In this document: positions 31,799-40,397 of the stretch, piece by piece
How the letters are laid out: each line of letters opens with the position of its first letter
Position numbering within the stretch: position 1 is the stretch's first letter
Assembly (NCBI GenBank): GCA_965263455.1
Contig: CBDHHN010000001.1
Location: forward strand, 124,001 to 188,000
Direction: 5' to 3'
DNA: 64,000 nucleotides
Source of the DNA: CADEDH01 sp965263455
GTDB lineage: Bacteria > Actinomycetota > Acidimicrobiia > Acidimicrobiales > SZUA-35
Program-made: the position numbers and the translations under genes
Notes under the pieces: model-generated
Database searches by the model: none
What the model saw: only the letters and a program-made list of their open reading frames with translations
What the model was told of the DNA's origin: nothing

Positions 31799-32836
31799 GT
31801 GACTCAGATCCCCCGCGGCTACATCGTGCCCAGCGCTGCGTTCACGATTCAGCCGTCTCTGGTCCACTCCTACGCTCCGACAGAGGAGCGTCCGAGACCG
31901 GGCGACGTGATGTACGGACGCATCGCGACCCTCGGTCACCACCGCGAGCTCGAGAACAAGAACGGCCGCATCCACCGGCTCACGGACTCGACCGCGGCCC
32001 TGTTCGTCTACGGCAACAGGTACGCCACCGACGCCTTCGAGGCCCTCGTCCCCGATGAGGCCATGACCTACGCCGACCTGGTGGCCCGGTCCGGGGTGAT
32101 CGGTCGGGTCCATGTCCGCAACAGCCGGGTCCTGACCCCGACCACGGTCAAGATCCTGGGTCGGGTTCTCGACAAGGAGGGCCGGCCCGTGTCCACCCTC
32201 GACCACTCGCTGATCAAGCCGACCACGACCGACAAGAAGTTCCCGCGGTCGAAGTTGATCCTTGTTGTCGGGACCGCCATGAATTCGGGCAAGAGCACGG
32301 CGGCCGTCGCCATCGCCTACGCCCTCACGACCATGGGCCACAAGGTCCGGTCATCGAAGGTGACGGGGACCGCGTCGCTCAAGGAAATCCTGCACATGAA
32401 CGACGCCGGGGCGTCGGTGTACAACGACTTCACCTACCTCGGCCACCCGTCGACCTACATGCTCGACGAACAGGAGATCCTGCGCATCTTCAACGACCTC
32501 GACCTGAAGTTCGCCAACAACCCGCGGAACTTCTGGGTGGTGGAGGTGGCCGACGGGATCCTCCAGCGTGAGACCGCGATGCTGCTGTCGAACCCCCAGG
32601 TCAAGGAGCGCATCCATCGCCTCGTGTTCTGCGCCACCGACGCGTTCGGTGCCATCGGCGGGCTGCACATCCTCGAGGATGTGTACGGCCTCTACCCGGA
32701 CGCCATCTCCGGGGTCGTGGCCAGCTCGCCCTTGGGGATCCGGGAGCTCACCGACTACACCAAGGTCCCGGCCTTCGACGCCACCGAACCCGATCTCCGC
32801 ACTCTGTCGGAGATCCTGCTGGGTCAGATGATCTGA
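31799..32836 (+). CDS. P-loop NTPase of BioD/DUF1611-like type, orphan
   Basis: 345 residues from a GTG at 31799 with GTGGAGG 8-9 nt upstream; a GTG at 31784 is possible. The N-terminal 120 residues look like a beta-rich domain (PGDVMYGRIATLGHHRELENK). The P-loop GTAMNSGKST (about residues 158-167) has the GTx4GKS/T spacing of dethiobiotin synthetase/CobB/DUF1611 proteins. Then VRSSKVTGTASLKEILHMNDAG, FWVVEVADGILQRET (acidic strand end) and LVFCATDAFGAIGG follow. ATP-dependent chemistry or switching is likely, but no reaction can be assigned. Codon use is slightly less GC-biased at the 5' end than in its neighbours. No operon partner. Confidence 0.7.
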   Translation: MTQIPRGYIVPSAAFTIQPSLVHSYAPTEERPRPGDVMYGRIATLGHHRELENKNGRIHRLTDSTAALFVYGNRYATDAFEALVPDEAMTYADLVARSGVIGRVHVRNSRVLTPTTVKILGRVLDKEGRPVSTLDHSLIKPTTTDKKFPRSKLILVVGTAMNSGKSTAAVAIAYALTTMGHKVRSSKVTGTASLKEILHMNDAGASVYNDFTYLGHPSTYMLDEQEILRIFNDLDLKFANNPRNFWVVEVADGILQRETAMLLSNPQVKERIHRLVFCATDAFGAIGGLHILEDVYGLYPDAISGVVASSPLGIRELTDYTKVPAFDATEPDLRTLSEILLGQMI

Positions 32837-32860
32837 GCGAGACGGTCAGAGGTCGGCGAT

Positions 32861-32882
32861 CGGGCGGCAGCGCCGCCGCCCG
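32861..32882. terminator. bidirectional terminator hairpin
   Basis: CGGGCGGC and GCCGCCCG, perfect 8-bp arms with a 6-nt loop, between the convergent genes ending at 32836 and 32902. No T-tract. Confidence 0.45.
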
Positions 32883-32901
32883 GCCCGTCCGACCGGCGTG
32901 C

Positions 32902-33363
32902 TCAGTGGGCGGCGCCGAGGTCGACCTGGTACGCCTCGTAGACCAGGTCAGCCCCCCGCTGACGGTGCGTGGCCAGGAGCCCCAGGAAGGTCAGGGCCTG
33001 GTTGCGCAAGGCAACCCCGGCCGACGCCACGTCGTGGTCGTCCAGGCGGTTGATGGCGGCGGCCAGCCGATGGGCCTCGTCCTGGAGGTGCCGATGGTCA
33101 TCGCGCAGCCGGTCGGTCCGTCGACACAGCCGCGGCGTGTCTCGCTCGACCTGACGCAGCAGTCCGTCGGCCCCCTCCGACGAGGCGACGTGTTCGGCCA
33201 CCCGATTGACGGCGTGGTCGACGGCCATGGCAACCCGTAGCCGCCAGCGCGGGCCGTCTCCGATGGGCGTGGACAGCGCGTCCTCCAGGCCGATCAGCGC
33301 CTCGTACAACGATTCGCGTCGAACCCGGGCGGCCTCCAGACGAACGTCATTCGCCGTGGGCAT
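32902..33363 (-). CDS. helical hypothetical protein, hemerythrin-like pattern
   Basis: 153 residues with AAGGGGG before the ATG. Almost entirely helical: four segments with His/Asp at bundle positions (AMAVDHAVNRVAEHV, RDDHRHLQDEAHRLAAAINRL, ATHRQRGADLVYEAYQVDLG). This spacing recalls hemerythrin HHE bundles that bind two irons, but the match is not decisive. An inverted repeat (GTGGTG/CACCAC) sits about 19-38 bp upstream. Convergent with the P-loop gene. Confidence 0.6.
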   Translation of the reverse strand: MPTANDVRLEAARVRRESLYEALIGLEDALSTPIGDGPRWRLRVAMAVDHAVNRVAEHVASSEGADGLLRQVERDTPRLCRRTDRLRDDHRHLQDEAHRLAAAINRLDDHDVASAGVALRNQALTFLGLLATHRQRGADLVYEAYQVDLGAAH

Positions 33364-33453
33364 CGCATTCCCCCTTCTGTGGTGGTGAACGCCCGCACCA
33401 CGTTGTACGAGGTCATGCTAGTTCGCCGCTCCGGGCCGTGCCCGGGCGACGAT

Positions 33454-34962
33454 TCAGGCCCGACCGGTCGAAGCCGGGCCCGATGCGGCGCCCGACGGTA
33501 CCCGGCGGGCGATCCCGAGCGCAGCGACCAGGCCCAGGGCGGCGATCACGGTGCCGTAGACGAAGGTCAGGGTGAAGCGGCCGACCGACGCCTCGTCGCC
33601 GACGAACACGTTCATGGTCTGGATCCCCGAGACCACGCCGATGAACGTGATCTGCTGCTGCATCCCGTTGGCGATGCCCATGTCGGTCCGGTCGACGGCA
33701 CCCACCACCAGCGAGGCGATGGCGGGCTGGGAGATGCCGGCCGAGACCCCGGTGAACACCAGTCCGACGACCATCACCACCAGACCCAGGCCCCGGCTGT
33801 CGGACAGATTGGCCGAGACGGCGAAGGCGGCCATGGCCGAGACCATCAGGCCCGCCCCGATCACGACCGGGGTCCGCTCCCCCAACCGGCCGACCAGATA
33901 GCCGCCAATGGGCGAAGCCAGGCTGAAGGCGCCGGGACGGGGAGCCAGGAGCAGGGCGATCGCCCCCTCGGTCAGACCGTAGTGAAGACCGAGGAGAGCG
34001 GGCGTGACCACGAAGCCGCCCATGTAGGCGAACTGCATGAAGGCCCCGGCCACCATGGGCAGGGTGAAGTTGCGGCGCCGGAAGTAGTCCAGGCGGAGCA
34101 TGGGGTCGGGGCTGCGGTTCTCGACCAGGACGAAGGCGGCGATCCCGATCACGGCCAGCGCCGTGAGTACCAGCGTGGCCGGATCGGTGAACAGGTCGCC
34201 GGCCTGGCCGTCGCGGGCCAGGGTGCTGACCCGGGTCAGAGCCAGCAGGCCGGCCAGGACGCCACCGGCCAGGGTGGCGGCGCCGAGGTAGTCGACCGAG
34301 ACGCCCTCCTGGCGAGGGGTCGGCCGGATGACGCGGAAGCCGACGATGGTGGCGATGACCGAGATGCCGGCGAAGCCGGCGAAGAGCCAACGCCAGCCGA
34401 TGATCTCGATGAGGGGGCCACCCAGGACCAGGCCGATGGTGGGGGCCCCGGTCATGGCGAACTGGAACCAACCCATGGCCGAAGCCCGACGCTCGGGCCC
34501 GTAGGCGTGCATCATGAGGGCCATGCCGTTCGGCATGACGAAGGCGCCGGTCACGCCGAACAGGACCCGGAAGGCGATGAGCGAGCCGGCGTCCCAGGCC
34601 AGGGCCGAGGCCACCGTGGTGATGACACCGCCGATCAGGCCGAGCAGGAACATGCGGCGGTGGCCGGCGATGTCGCCCAGCTTGCCCGCCACCGGGGTGA
34701 CCACGGCCATGGCCAGCATCAGGCCGGTGATCATCCAGGTCAGGGTGGCCCGGGATGAGCCGACGTCGGCGGCGATGCGGTCGAGCGAGACCGTCACGAT
34801 GGTCATCAGCGAGCCGAAGGCCATCACCGCCAGCATCACGACGATGAGGAGCAGGCGCTGGTAGCCGGCGTCGGCCGGGGCGTCGGCGGCGGGCTGGGGC
34901 GTCGCCGTGGGATCGTCGGCGTGCTCGGGCCGATCGGTGGGCGTAGGGTCGACGGCGGTCAC
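33454..34962 (-). CDS. MFS transporter, DHA2-like 12-14 TM
   Basis: 502 residues from GTG 34962. After a Pro/Asp-rich cytosolic start (residues 1-33), hydrophobic helices run to the end. Motif A is GKLGDIAGHRRMFLLGL after TM2, and VMPNGMALMMHAYGPERRASAMGW matches TM4-5 of drug exporters. FVLVENRSPDPMLRLDYFRRRNF is the central DHA2-type loop with more than 12 helices. It would export a small molecule with proton antiport. Divergent from the EamA transporter; transcript probably leaderless. Confidence 0.87.
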   Translation of the reverse strand: MTAVDPTPTDRPEHADDPTATPQPAADAPADAGYQRLLLIVVMLAVMAFGSLMTIVTVSLDRIAADVGSSRATLTWMITGLMLAMAVVTPVAGKLGDIAGHRRMFLLGLIGGVITTVASALAWDAGSLIAFRVLFGVTGAFVMPNGMALMMHAYGPERRASAMGWFQFAMTGAPTIGLVLGGPLIEIIGWRWLFAGFAGISVIATIVGFRVIRPTPRQEGVSVDYLGAATLAGGVLAGLLALTRVSTLARDGQAGDLFTDPATLVLTALAVIGIAAFVLVENRSPDPMLRLDYFRRRNFTLPMVAGAFMQFAYMGGFVVTPALLGLHYGLTEGAIALLLAPRPGAFSLASPIGGYLVGRLGERTPVVIGAGLMVSAMAAFAVSANLSDSRGLGLVVMVVGLVFTGVSAGISQPAIASLVVGAVDRTDMGIANGMQQQITFIGVVSGIQTMNVFVGDEASVGRFTLTFVYGTVIAALGLVAALGIARRVPSGAASGPASTGRA

Positions 34963-34968
34963 CTAGTG

Positions 34969-34996
34969 ATCATAGGTACTTCCAGCCTCTAAGTAA
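34969..34996 (-). promoter_or_regulatory. promoter of the MFS gene, probably leaderless
   Basis: Minus-strand TTACTT (34991-34996), 16-bp spacer, TATGAT (34969-34974). The -10 ends 6 bp before the GTG start at 34962, so transcription would begin at or next to the start codon. Confidence 0.5.
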
Positions 34997-35009
34997 GAAT
35001 GGTTGCCCG

Positions 35010-36041
35010 ATGTCACAGACCTCCGACGGAACCTCGCACCCGGCGACCCCGGGCCGGTCGTCGGCCGGTGTCGGCGGGCCACCGGTCTCGCCGGGGCTGG
35101 TCATGGCCACCGTCGTCCTCTTCTGGGGGCTCGGACCCCCGGTGTCGAAGCTGATCACGGCGCCGGCCGTCATCAGCGTGCTGTACCGGTTCTGGCTCTC
35201 GGTGCCACTCTCGTTCGCCCTCGCCGCCCTGGTCGGGTCGCCGTTGCGCTGGTCCACCGTCCGCCGGGCGTTCGTACCGGGCGCCGCCTTCGGCATCAAC
35301 CTGGTCTTCGTGTTCCTGGCCCTGAACGCCTCGGCCGTGGCCGTGCTCAGCGTGGTGACGACGCTGCAGCCCGGGTTCATCCTCGTCGTGGCCGGACCCT
35401 TCCTGGGCGAGCGCCCGAGCTGGTGGCACGTGGGCTGGACCGTCGTCGGCATCGGCGGCGCCGCCCTGGTCGTGCTGGGGGCGGGTGCCGAGTTCGACGC
35501 CTCACCCCTCGGCGTGGCGTACGCCGTGATCGCCATGATCACCTTCACCCTCTACTTCCTCCTCACCCGCCGGGCCCGGAGTCGGGTCGATGGTGGTTCG
35601 GGCGCCGGGTCGCAACCGGCCGGGCACGACATCGGAGCCCTGGAGTGGATGGCCGGCATCACCCTGGCCGCCGCCGTAACCGTGACCCCCTGGGCCCTGC
35701 TGACGAGTTCCGCCGCCGACTTCCGGGCCGTCGACGGGACGGACTGGATCTGGCTCGCCTTCATCATCGCCGTCACCGGCATCGCCGGCCACGCCCTGAT
35801 GGCCTGGACCCACCGCTACATCGAGGCCTCCCGGTCGTCCCTCTACCTGCTGGCCATGAACGTGGTGGCCATCGGGGCCGCCTGGCTCATCCATGACGAG
35901 CCCCTCAATGCCCGTCAGCTCGTCGGCGGGTTGGTGGTGTTCGGGGCCGTGGCCGCCGTCATCCTTCGTCCCCCGTCGTCCCGGTCGCAGCCGGTGCCCG
36001 GCGATGGGCCGCGGTCGCGGTTCGCCGTTCGGAGCCGGTGA
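35010..36041 (+). CDS. EamA/DMT-superfamily transporter
   Basis: 343 residues, ten hydrophobic helices in two EamA repeats. Marks: VLFWGLGPPVSKLITAP, FVFLALNASAVAVLSVVTTLQPGFILVVAG, then the second repeat FTLYFLLTRRAR and HALMAWTHRYIEASRSSLYLLAMNVVAI, PLNARQLVGGLVVFGAV. These permeases move metabolites, amino acids or sugars; direction not predictable. Its last 83 bp overlap the 3' end of the next, antisense gene (35959-36041). Divergent from the DHA2 transporter. Confidence 0.87.
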   Translation: MSQTSDGTSHPATPGRSSAGVGGPPVSPGLVMATVVLFWGLGPPVSKLITAPAVISVLYRFWLSVPLSFALAALVGSPLRWSTVRRAFVPGAAFGINLVFVFLALNASAVAVLSVVTTLQPGFILVVAGPFLGERPSWWHVGWTVVGIGGAALVVLGAGAEFDASPLGVAYAVIAMITFTLYFLLTRRARSRVDGGSGAGSQPAGHDIGALEWMAGITLAAAVTVTPWALLTSSAADFRAVDGTDWIWLAFIIAVTGIAGHALMAWTHRYIEASRSSLYLLAMNVVAIGAAWLIHDEPLNARQLVGGLVVFGAVAAVILRPPSSRSQPVPGDGPRSRFAVRSR

Positions 36042-37203
36042 GCGCCTCGCCCCCGGTCCGGTCGCGGTCGATGCCGAACAGGAGGGTGGCCGACAGCAGG
36101 GAGAAGGTGGCGGTCATCACGAACACGGCCGGGAATCCGGCCCGGGAGTCGCCGAGGGCGCCGGCCACCAGCGGACCCAGGATCAGGGCCGTGCCGTAGA
36201 ACAGGGTCAGGGCGCCCAGGGCGTTGGAGAAGGCTCGCCCCTGGAGATGGTCGCTGAGATAGGCGGTCACGATCACGGGGAAGGTGAACGATGCCGCCCC
36301 AAAGGCGGCCACGGCCACGGTGGCGAAGGGCTCGGCCTCGGTCAACACCAGAAGGGAGGCGGCGGCGGTGGCCGCCATGGCCCCCTGAAGGACCGGGCGT
36401 CGGCCGACGTGGTCGGAGATCCGGCCCAGGGCCACCGCCCCGATCACGGCGCTGAGGCCGAGGACGGCGAACAGGTTGCCGACGTGCGACCGCCCGAATC
36501 CGGCCTCCTCCAGGGCCACGCCCAGGAACGGGGTGAAGCCGGACACCACCATGCCCGAGCACCAGTAGGCGGCGATGAGGGTCGACCAGCCGGGCACCGT
36601 CCGGAGTCGGGCCAGGCTCAGGCCGCCGGCCACCCGAGCCGTGTCGGGCAGTCGGAGCCCGATCGCCACCGTCGCCGCCACCACGGCGGCGAAGGCGGCG
36701 GCCGCCGCCCACAGCGGGCGCCACGATCCGGGATCGTCGCTGATGGCCCGTACGACATTGGTGGCCTGGCTGACGGTGACGATGCCCAGGCCCATCGAGG
36801 CCGAGAGCACGCCCATCACGGTCCCCCGCCGTCGCTCGGGAACGGCGGCGGTGGCCAGGACCGGCGCCGACATCCAGATGCCGGCACTGCCCAGGCCGGC
36901 CAGGGCCAGCCCGACGGCCAGGGTCGGATAGTCGGCGGCGATGGCGAGCAGTACGAAGCCGCTGGTGGCGGTGGCCAGTCCTCCCACAAGCAGCCGGCCC
37001 GGCTCGACCCGACCGCTGATGATGGTCACGGCCAGTACCCCGACCAGGTAGCCGGCGAAGTTGATGGTGGTCAGGGCGCCAGCCTGGCGATTGTTGGCCA
37101 CCAGTTCGTCGGCCATGGCCGGCAACAGGATGGGATAGGTCGAGCGGGCCAGGGCGTGGGACACGATGGCGCTGGCCGCCATCAGGGCCACCGTCCGCCT
37201 CAC
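35959..37203 (-). CDS. MFS transporter (YbfB/YjiJ-like)
   Basis: 414 residues from GTG 37203. HALARSTYPILLPAMADELV and NNRQAGALTTINFAGYLVGVLA at the start are typical for YbfB/YjiJ-type MFS proteins, followed by 12 helices with GRISDHVGRRPVLQGAM (motif A in the middle loop). It follows the D-aminoacylase-like gene by 58 bp on the same strand, so it may import that enzyme's substrate. Its coding end overlaps the EamA gene antisense. Confidence 0.85.
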   Translation of the reverse strand: MRRTVALMAASAIVSHALARSTYPILLPAMADELVANNRQAGALTTINFAGYLVGVLAVTIISGRVEPGRLLVGGLATATSGFVLLAIAADYPTLAVGLALAGLGSAGIWMSAPVLATAAVPERRRGTVMGVLSASMGLGIVTVSQATNVVRAISDDPGSWRPLWAAAAAFAAVVAATVAIGLRLPDTARVAGGLSLARLRTVPGWSTLIAAYWCSGMVVSGFTPFLGVALEEAGFGRSHVGNLFAVLGLSAVIGAVALGRISDHVGRRPVLQGAMAATAAASLLVLTEAEPFATVAVAAFGAASFTFPVIVTAYLSDHLQGRAFSNALGALTLFYGTALILGPLVAGALGDSRAGFPAVFVMTATFSLLSATLLFGIDRDRTGGEALTGSERRTATAAHRRAPAATGTTGDEG

Positions 37204-37261
37204 GGTAGGTCCGTCACAGCCGCCCCGCCGTCGCCATCCCGCCGTCGCCCGCCACCGATGC

Positions 37262-38728
37262 TCAGGCCCGGCGGTAGTGGAGGAAGCGACCGGCCCGTCG
37301 GCCGGTGGGGTTGCCGTCCCGGTAGGTGAGCGAGCCGTTCACGATGACGGCCGCCACCCCGGTCGGCTCCTGCTTGGGCTGGTCATAGGTTGCGGTGTCG
37401 ACCACGGTGGCCGGATCGAACAGGACCAGATCGGCGTGCAGCCCCTCGGCCACCCGACCCCGTTCCACCAGCCCGAACCGGTCGCACGGCAGCGAGGTCA
37501 TGCGGCGCACGGCCTCGGCCAGATCCAGCACCGCCTTCTCCCGGACATAGTGGGCCAGGATCCGGGGGAAGGTTCCGAACAGGCGGGGGTGGGGGCGTCC
37601 CCGCAGGTCCACGATCCCGTCGGAGCCGACCATCATCCGCTCGTGGCGGTAGTTGGTCTCGATGTCGGCCTCGTCGATGACGAACTGGATGCAGATCGTC
37701 TGATCGCCGCGGGGGGCGGTCAGCACCTGGCGGATCACCTCGCCCGGGCTGACCCCCTGCTCGGCCGCGATGTCGGCCGCCATCCGGCCCTCGTAGTCGC
37801 GGAAGGCGGGGCAGGCGGCGAAGCGGATGACGCCCGCCAGTTCCTCGTCCATCCGGTCCAGGTCGAAGTACTGGGCCATCGGGCCGCTGCCGGCGGTGTA
37901 GGGATAGGCGTCCAGGGTGATGTCGGAACCCGAGGCGTTGGCGGCGTCGATCCGGGCCAGGGAGTCGGCCACCTTGCCCCAGTTGCGAGGCCCGGCCGCC
38001 TTGTGGTGCGAGATCTGGACGGGGCAGTCGGCCCGGCGGCCGATCTCGATGGCTTCGTCGATGGCCTGCAGGAGGCGGTCGCCCTCGTTGCGGATATGAG
38101 TGGCGTAGAGGCCGCCGGCCTGGCCCGCCTCGGCGGCCAGGGTCGCCACCTCGTCGGTGTCGGAGTACCGGCCGGGCTCGTAGACAAGTCCGCTGGAGAA
38201 TCCGCAGGCCCCGGCCTCCATGGCGGCGACCACGTGGCGCCGCATGGCCACCAGTTCGTCCTCGGTCGGTGGCCGACGGTCGTTGCCCATGACCAGATGG
38301 CGCACCGTGTTGTGGCCGACCAGGGCCATGGCGTTCACGGCGGGCCCGGCCGCCGTGACCGCTTCGCCGAAACCGGCCATGTCGGTCCAGGTCGGGGTCA
38401 CCCCCAACAGGCCGCTCGGGTCGAGCGAGCCGGCGGGGGCGGCGCTGAACCCGCAGTTGCCGATGACCACGCTGGTGCAGCCCTGGGCCACCTTGAATCC
38501 CATGTCGGGATGACGGATGAGGGCGCCGTCGTCGTGGGTGTGGACGTCGACGAACCCGGGAGCCAGGGACAGGCCCGCCCCGTCGAGATCCGTCGCTGCC
38601 GCCCCGACCGAACCGACGGGCCCCACCGCGGTGATCCGGTCGCCGGACACGGCGACATCGCCCTCGAACGGTGGCTGGCCGGTGCCGTCGACGATGGTTA
38701 CATTGCGAAGGGCAAGGTCAGCTGTCAC
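37262..38728 (-). CDS. N-acyl-D-amino-acid deacylase/D-aminoacylase-like amidohydrolase
   Basis: 488 residues from a GTG at 38728, probably leaderless (TACGCT at 38736-38741). Amidohydrolase motifs: APGFVDVHTHDD (His-x-His metal site), VVIGNCGFSAAP, GFSSGLVYEPGRYS, YATHIRNEG, VQISHHKAAGPRNWGK (Lys/His ligands) and MVGSDGIVDLRGRPHPRLFG (catalytic Asp, then HPR as in D-aminoacylases), then the beta-sandwich end with LVLFDPATV. The enzyme removes N-acyl groups from D-amino acids or related amides with zinc. Divergent from the GMC gene across 57 bp. Confidence 0.87.
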   Translation of the reverse strand: MTADLALRNVTIVDGTGQPPFEGDVAVSGDRITAVGPVGSVGAAATDLDGAGLSLAPGFVDVHTHDDGALIRHPDMGFKVAQGCTSVVIGNCGFSAAPAGSLDPSGLLGVTPTWTDMAGFGEAVTAAGPAVNAMALVGHNTVRHLVMGNDRRPPTEDELVAMRRHVVAAMEAGACGFSSGLVYEPGRYSDTDEVATLAAEAGQAGGLYATHIRNEGDRLLQAIDEAIEIGRRADCPVQISHHKAAGPRNWGKVADSLARIDAANASGSDITLDAYPYTAGSGPMAQYFDLDRMDEELAGVIRFAACPAFRDYEGRMAADIAAEQGVSPGEVIRQVLTAPRGDQTICIQFVIDEADIETNYRHERMMVGSDGIVDLRGRPHPRLFGTFPRILAHYVREKAVLDLAEAVRRMTSLPCDRFGLVERGRVAEGLHADLVLFDPATVVDTATYDQPKQEPTGVAAVIVNGSLTYRDGNPTGRRAGRFLHYRRA

Positions 38729-38747
38729 ATTCGGGAGCGTACTGAGC

Positions 38748-38760
38748 GTTCGGTACGAAC
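38748..38760. promoter_or_regulatory. inverted repeat operator in the deacylase/GMC divergent gap
   Basis: GTTCG, 3-bp centre GTA, CGAAC: perfect 5-bp arms, flanked by CGTAC (38738-38742) and GTACG (38753-38757). It lies upstream of both divergent genes and within the spacer before the deacylase -10 (38736-38741), so one regulator could control both. Confidence 0.45.
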
Positions 38761-38785
38761 CCGAAGTAGCGGGACGAAGGGGTTG

Positions 38786-40360
38786 ATGGCTGTCGAAGAC
38801 GGGCCAAGGTACGACATCGTTGTGGTCGGCGGTGGGGCCGGAGGCGCCGTGGTGGCCGCCCGGTCCAGCGAGGACCCCGACCTGGACGTGTTGCTGATCG
38901 AGGCCGGACCGGACTACGAGCGACCCTCGGCCGTTCCCGACGACCTGATCGACGGCCATCAGAACTCCCTGGTCGACCACGACTGGGACCTTCGCTACCG
39001 GGCGGTCGAGGGTGGGCGTGCTGTCCACTTCCCTCGGGGGCGGGTGACCGGAGGGTCGACGGCGGTCAACACCACCATCGCCCTGCGGGGGATTCCGGCC
39101 GACTACGACGAGTGGGCCGATCGGGGCAATCCGGGCTGGGCCTGGACCGAGGTCCTGACCGCCTTCAACCGCCTCGAACGCGACCTCGACTTCGGGGCGC
39201 TCCCCCACCATGGTGACGCCGGGCCGATCACGGTCCGGCGGTGGCAGCCCCACGAGCTGATCCCGACCCAGGCCGCCTTCCTGGAGGCCGCCACCTCGAC
39301 CCTCGGCCATCCGTCCTGCCCCGACGTCAACGCCCCCGACGCGGTGGGGGCGGGCCCGATGGCCATGAACAAGCTGGGGCGGGTCCGCATCTCGACCGCC
39401 GTCGGCTACCTCGCCCCGGCCCGGATCCGGGACAACCTCACCATCGAGGCCGGCACCACCGCGGTCAGGGTCGTGGTGGAGGGCGGCCGGGCCGTCGGCG
39501 TCGAGGTCCGGGGTCCCGACGGTCGGACGTCGATCCGGCGGGCCGGCCTGGTCGTGGTGGCCTGCGGGGCGGTGGCCACCCCCGGGGTGCTGGTCCGCTC
39601 CGGGATCGGGCCCGCCGACGAGCTGGACCGCCTCGGGGTCGATCGGGTGGCCACGGTGGAGGGGGTGGGGGCCGATCTGAGCGACCATCCGGCCCTGTTG
39701 GTGGCCATGACCGCCCGTCACGACGAGTTCTGTGCTCCCGGGCTGCCGCTGGTGCAGACCATCACCCGCTACACGTCGGACGGCGTCGAGGGGTCCCGAC
39801 AACGGGACCGCGACGTCAACATCGAGCTGATCAGTCGAGTGCCGGCCCCGTCACGCCACGCCGGCCGCCCCGCCTTCGGTCTGGCCGCCAGCCTGGAGTG
39901 GGTGGAAGGCCGGGGCAGGATCCGCCAGACGTCGCTCGACCCCGACGCCAAACCCGACATCGAGTCCGGTTTCGGGCGCCATCCCCACGATCTCGCCCGC
40001 AATGTGGCGGCCTGGCGCGACGCCCTGGCCCTGACCCGGGATCCTGCTCTGGCCGAGTTCGTCGACGAGGTCGTCTTCCCCGATCCCGCCCGGGCCGGGG
40101 TCGACGAGCTCACGGCGCTGGCGGCCCGGGCCTCGGGGTCGGGGTACCACCCGTGTGGCACGGCCCGTATGGGTCCGGCCGACGATCCGGGCGCCGTGGT
40201 CGACCAGTACGGCCGCTGCCACGCCGTCGACGGCCTGGTGGTGGCCGACGCCTCGATCATGCCCACGGTCCCCCGGGCCAACACCAATCTGACCACGATC
40301 ATGATCGGGGAGATGATCGGGGAATGGATCCGGACCGAGGGGGCTCGGTACGGTCGGTGA
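38786..40360 (+). CDS. GMC family FAD-dependent oxidoreductase
   Basis: 524 residues from ATG 38786 (GAAGGGG upstream); the open frame extends left but only as antisense of the deacylase. FAD-binding VVGGGAGGAVVAARSS (about 12-27), the GMC signature GRVTGGSTAVNTTIALRG, VACGAVATPGVLVRSGIGP, and the C-terminal active-site block GSGYHPCGTARMG (about 450-462, with the catalytic His) and ANTNLTTIMIGEMIGE. Such enzymes oxidise alcohols with a flavin. Followed 37 bp on by an SDR and an LLM gene, forming a run of redox genes. Confidence 0.87.
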   Translation: MAVEDGPRYDIVVVGGGAGGAVVAARSSEDPDLDVLLIEAGPDYERPSAVPDDLIDGHQNSLVDHDWDLRYRAVEGGRAVHFPRGRVTGGSTAVNTTIALRGIPADYDEWADRGNPGWAWTEVLTAFNRLERDLDFGALPHHGDAGPITVRRWQPHELIPTQAAFLEAATSTLGHPSCPDVNAPDAVGAGPMAMNKLGRVRISTAVGYLAPARIRDNLTIEAGTTAVRVVVEGGRAVGVEVRGPDGRTSIRRAGLVVVACGAVATPGVLVRSGIGPADELDRLGVDRVATVEGVGADLSDHPALLVAMTARHDEFCAPGLPLVQTITRYTSDGVEGSRQRDRDVNIELISRVPAPSRHAGRPAFGLAASLEWVEGRGRIRQTSLDPDAKPDIESGFGRHPHDLARNVAAWRDALALTRDPALAEFVDEVVFPDPARAGVDELTALAARASGSGYHPCGTARMGPADDPGAVVDQYGRCHAVDGLVVADASIMPTVPRANTNLTTIMIGEMIGEWIRTEGARYGR

Positions 40361-40397
40361 CGCCTCGACCCTGGTTCCGACCGGAAGGACGTCCGCC

